A program made the position numbers and the translations under genes. From a candidate division WWE3 bacterium (lineage in GTDB: Bacteria; Patescibacteriota; WWE3; UBA101185; UBA10185), in the NCBI GenBank assembly GCA_012798115.1, contig JAAZNV010000011.1, forward strand, positions 1 to 37,444: DNA of 37,444 bases. The letters run 5' to 3'. The notes beneath the pieces were generated by a model that had not been told where the DNA came from, did not search any database, and saw only the letters and a program-made list of their open reading frames with translations. Below, piece by piece: positions 36,576 through 37,444 of this stretch (positions are counted from its first letter, which is position 1; each line of letters opens with the position of its first letter).

Positions 36576-37253
36576 TTAGTCAGGAAGTAGATTTAACAAT
36601 GCTGTCGCTCGTTTGGGGTTTCCTCTTCCCACAGGAAAATAGCAGGGTATTATCTTGTTTATAGTGCCATCTAGTGTTAATAAAAATGGTCTTAAAGCCT
36701 TTTCTTTGGTACTAGCTTCATAGTACTCGCCCAGATTTAGTTGACTGTTCGTTAATGCTGTAAACGGCATTAGTCCAAATGTAACTATATACTTAGGTTG
36801 AACTATTCTTATTTCTTGCAAAAGAATGGGCAAAAATGTTTTTACCTTGGTTGAATCTGGTAAATCACCGGTTTCCCCAGTCCATTTTACTAAATTAGTG
36901 AAATAAAAGCCCCTATCTTCAAGGTGAGAGTACACTTTATCAGCAAATGCGGTGTCCCATATGTCTTGTTTTTGTATTTCCGTTAATAGCTCAGAATCGA
37001 AATGACCTGCATTGTTAAAAATTTTCCATATATACTTAGTACCAGTCCAGGGTCTACGCTTTCCCTTCCAAGCAGGATCAGAAGACACGTTTTTATATGT
37101 TGGGTTAATGAAAACAAACATGTATTTAGGGTTGTGTAGTTTTCCGCCCGCCATAATAGGCGATAGTGTATTGTTGGGAAACATCTGTTTATGCAGATCC
37201 TCGGTATATTCCCATAAATTTTCAAGCGTTTTTATATCGGATATTTGCTTCAC
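36576..37253 (-). CDS. Uracil-DNA glycosylase superfamily protein
   Basis: PKYMFVFINPTYKN, GFYFTNLVKW, PKYIVTFGLMPFTAL, IIPCYFPVGRGNPKRA; GTG start 37253 preferred since the track N-terminus runs through tRNA-Lys. Confidence 0.75.
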   Translation of the reverse strand: MKQISDIKTLENLWEYTEDLHKQMFPNNTLSPIMAGGKLHNPKYMFVFINPTYKNVSSDPAWKGKRRPWTGTKYIWKIFNNAGHFDSELLTEIQKQDIWDTAFADKVYSHLEDRGFYFTNLVKWTGETGDLPDSTKVKTFLPILLQEIRIVQPKYIVTFGLMPFTALTNSQLNLGEYYEASTKEKALRPFLLTLDGTINKIIPCYFPVGRGNPKRATALLNLLPD

Positions 37254-37303
37254 GGTTATATTATAACGTATGGGAGATATGTGGCTATAGCAAGTAACAT
37301 CGT

Positions 37304-37378
37304 TGGTGAGGGCGATGGGGATCGAACCCATGACACGCGGCTTAAAAGGCCGCTGCTCTACCGCTGAGCTACGCCCCC
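37304..37378 (-). tRNA. tRNA-Lys(TTT), CCA encoded
   Basis: Minus strand GGGGGCG...GCGGC CTTTTAA GCCGC...TGGGTTCGATCCCCA CGCCCTC A CCA. Confidence 0.92.
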
Positions 37379-37444
37379 TAATCTAATGAGATTGTCTTTG
37401 ATATTATAGACTATATCCTCCTTTTTTGAAATAAAAAAACTCGC

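Noticed and set aside
37254-37331. N-terminus MGSIPIALTNDV... of the UDG-like ORF
   Set aside because: It is antisense read-through of the tRNA-Lys T-arm; the start is more likely at GTG 37253.

Overview
AT-rich, gene-dense bacterial window that looks like a Candidate Phyla Radiation/Patescibacteria-type genome (inferred from gene content; standard stop codons). The housekeeping part (about 21-37 kb) carries polX, lemA, gatC/gatA/gatB, polA lacking the 5' nuclease domain, a ClpE-like ATPase behind a CIRCE-like operator, rplS, an RRM protein, methyltransferases and a UDG-superfamily protein. The accessory part (about 1.5-21 kb) has: (i) a diversity-generating-retroelement-like locus (variable-tailed target, Avd-like four-helix protein, DGR-type reverse transcriptase) with no recognisable template repeat, a G9 tract where the Avd and RT start codons overlap, and a long direct repeat on each side; (ii) a dispersed repeat family that shares sequence with the 3' end and trailer of tRNA-Gly(CCC) and divides about 9 kb into cassette-like blocks; (iii) an integrated element with an HUH-type Rep and a large serine recombinase whose reading frame ends inside tRNA-Asp; (iv) a decayed LysM gene duplicate next to a HExxH-motif gene; (v) tandem small paralogous genes. 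Three tRNAs (Gly-CCC, Asp-GTC, Lys-TTT) were identified. All calls were made by eye; no database search or folding was run.
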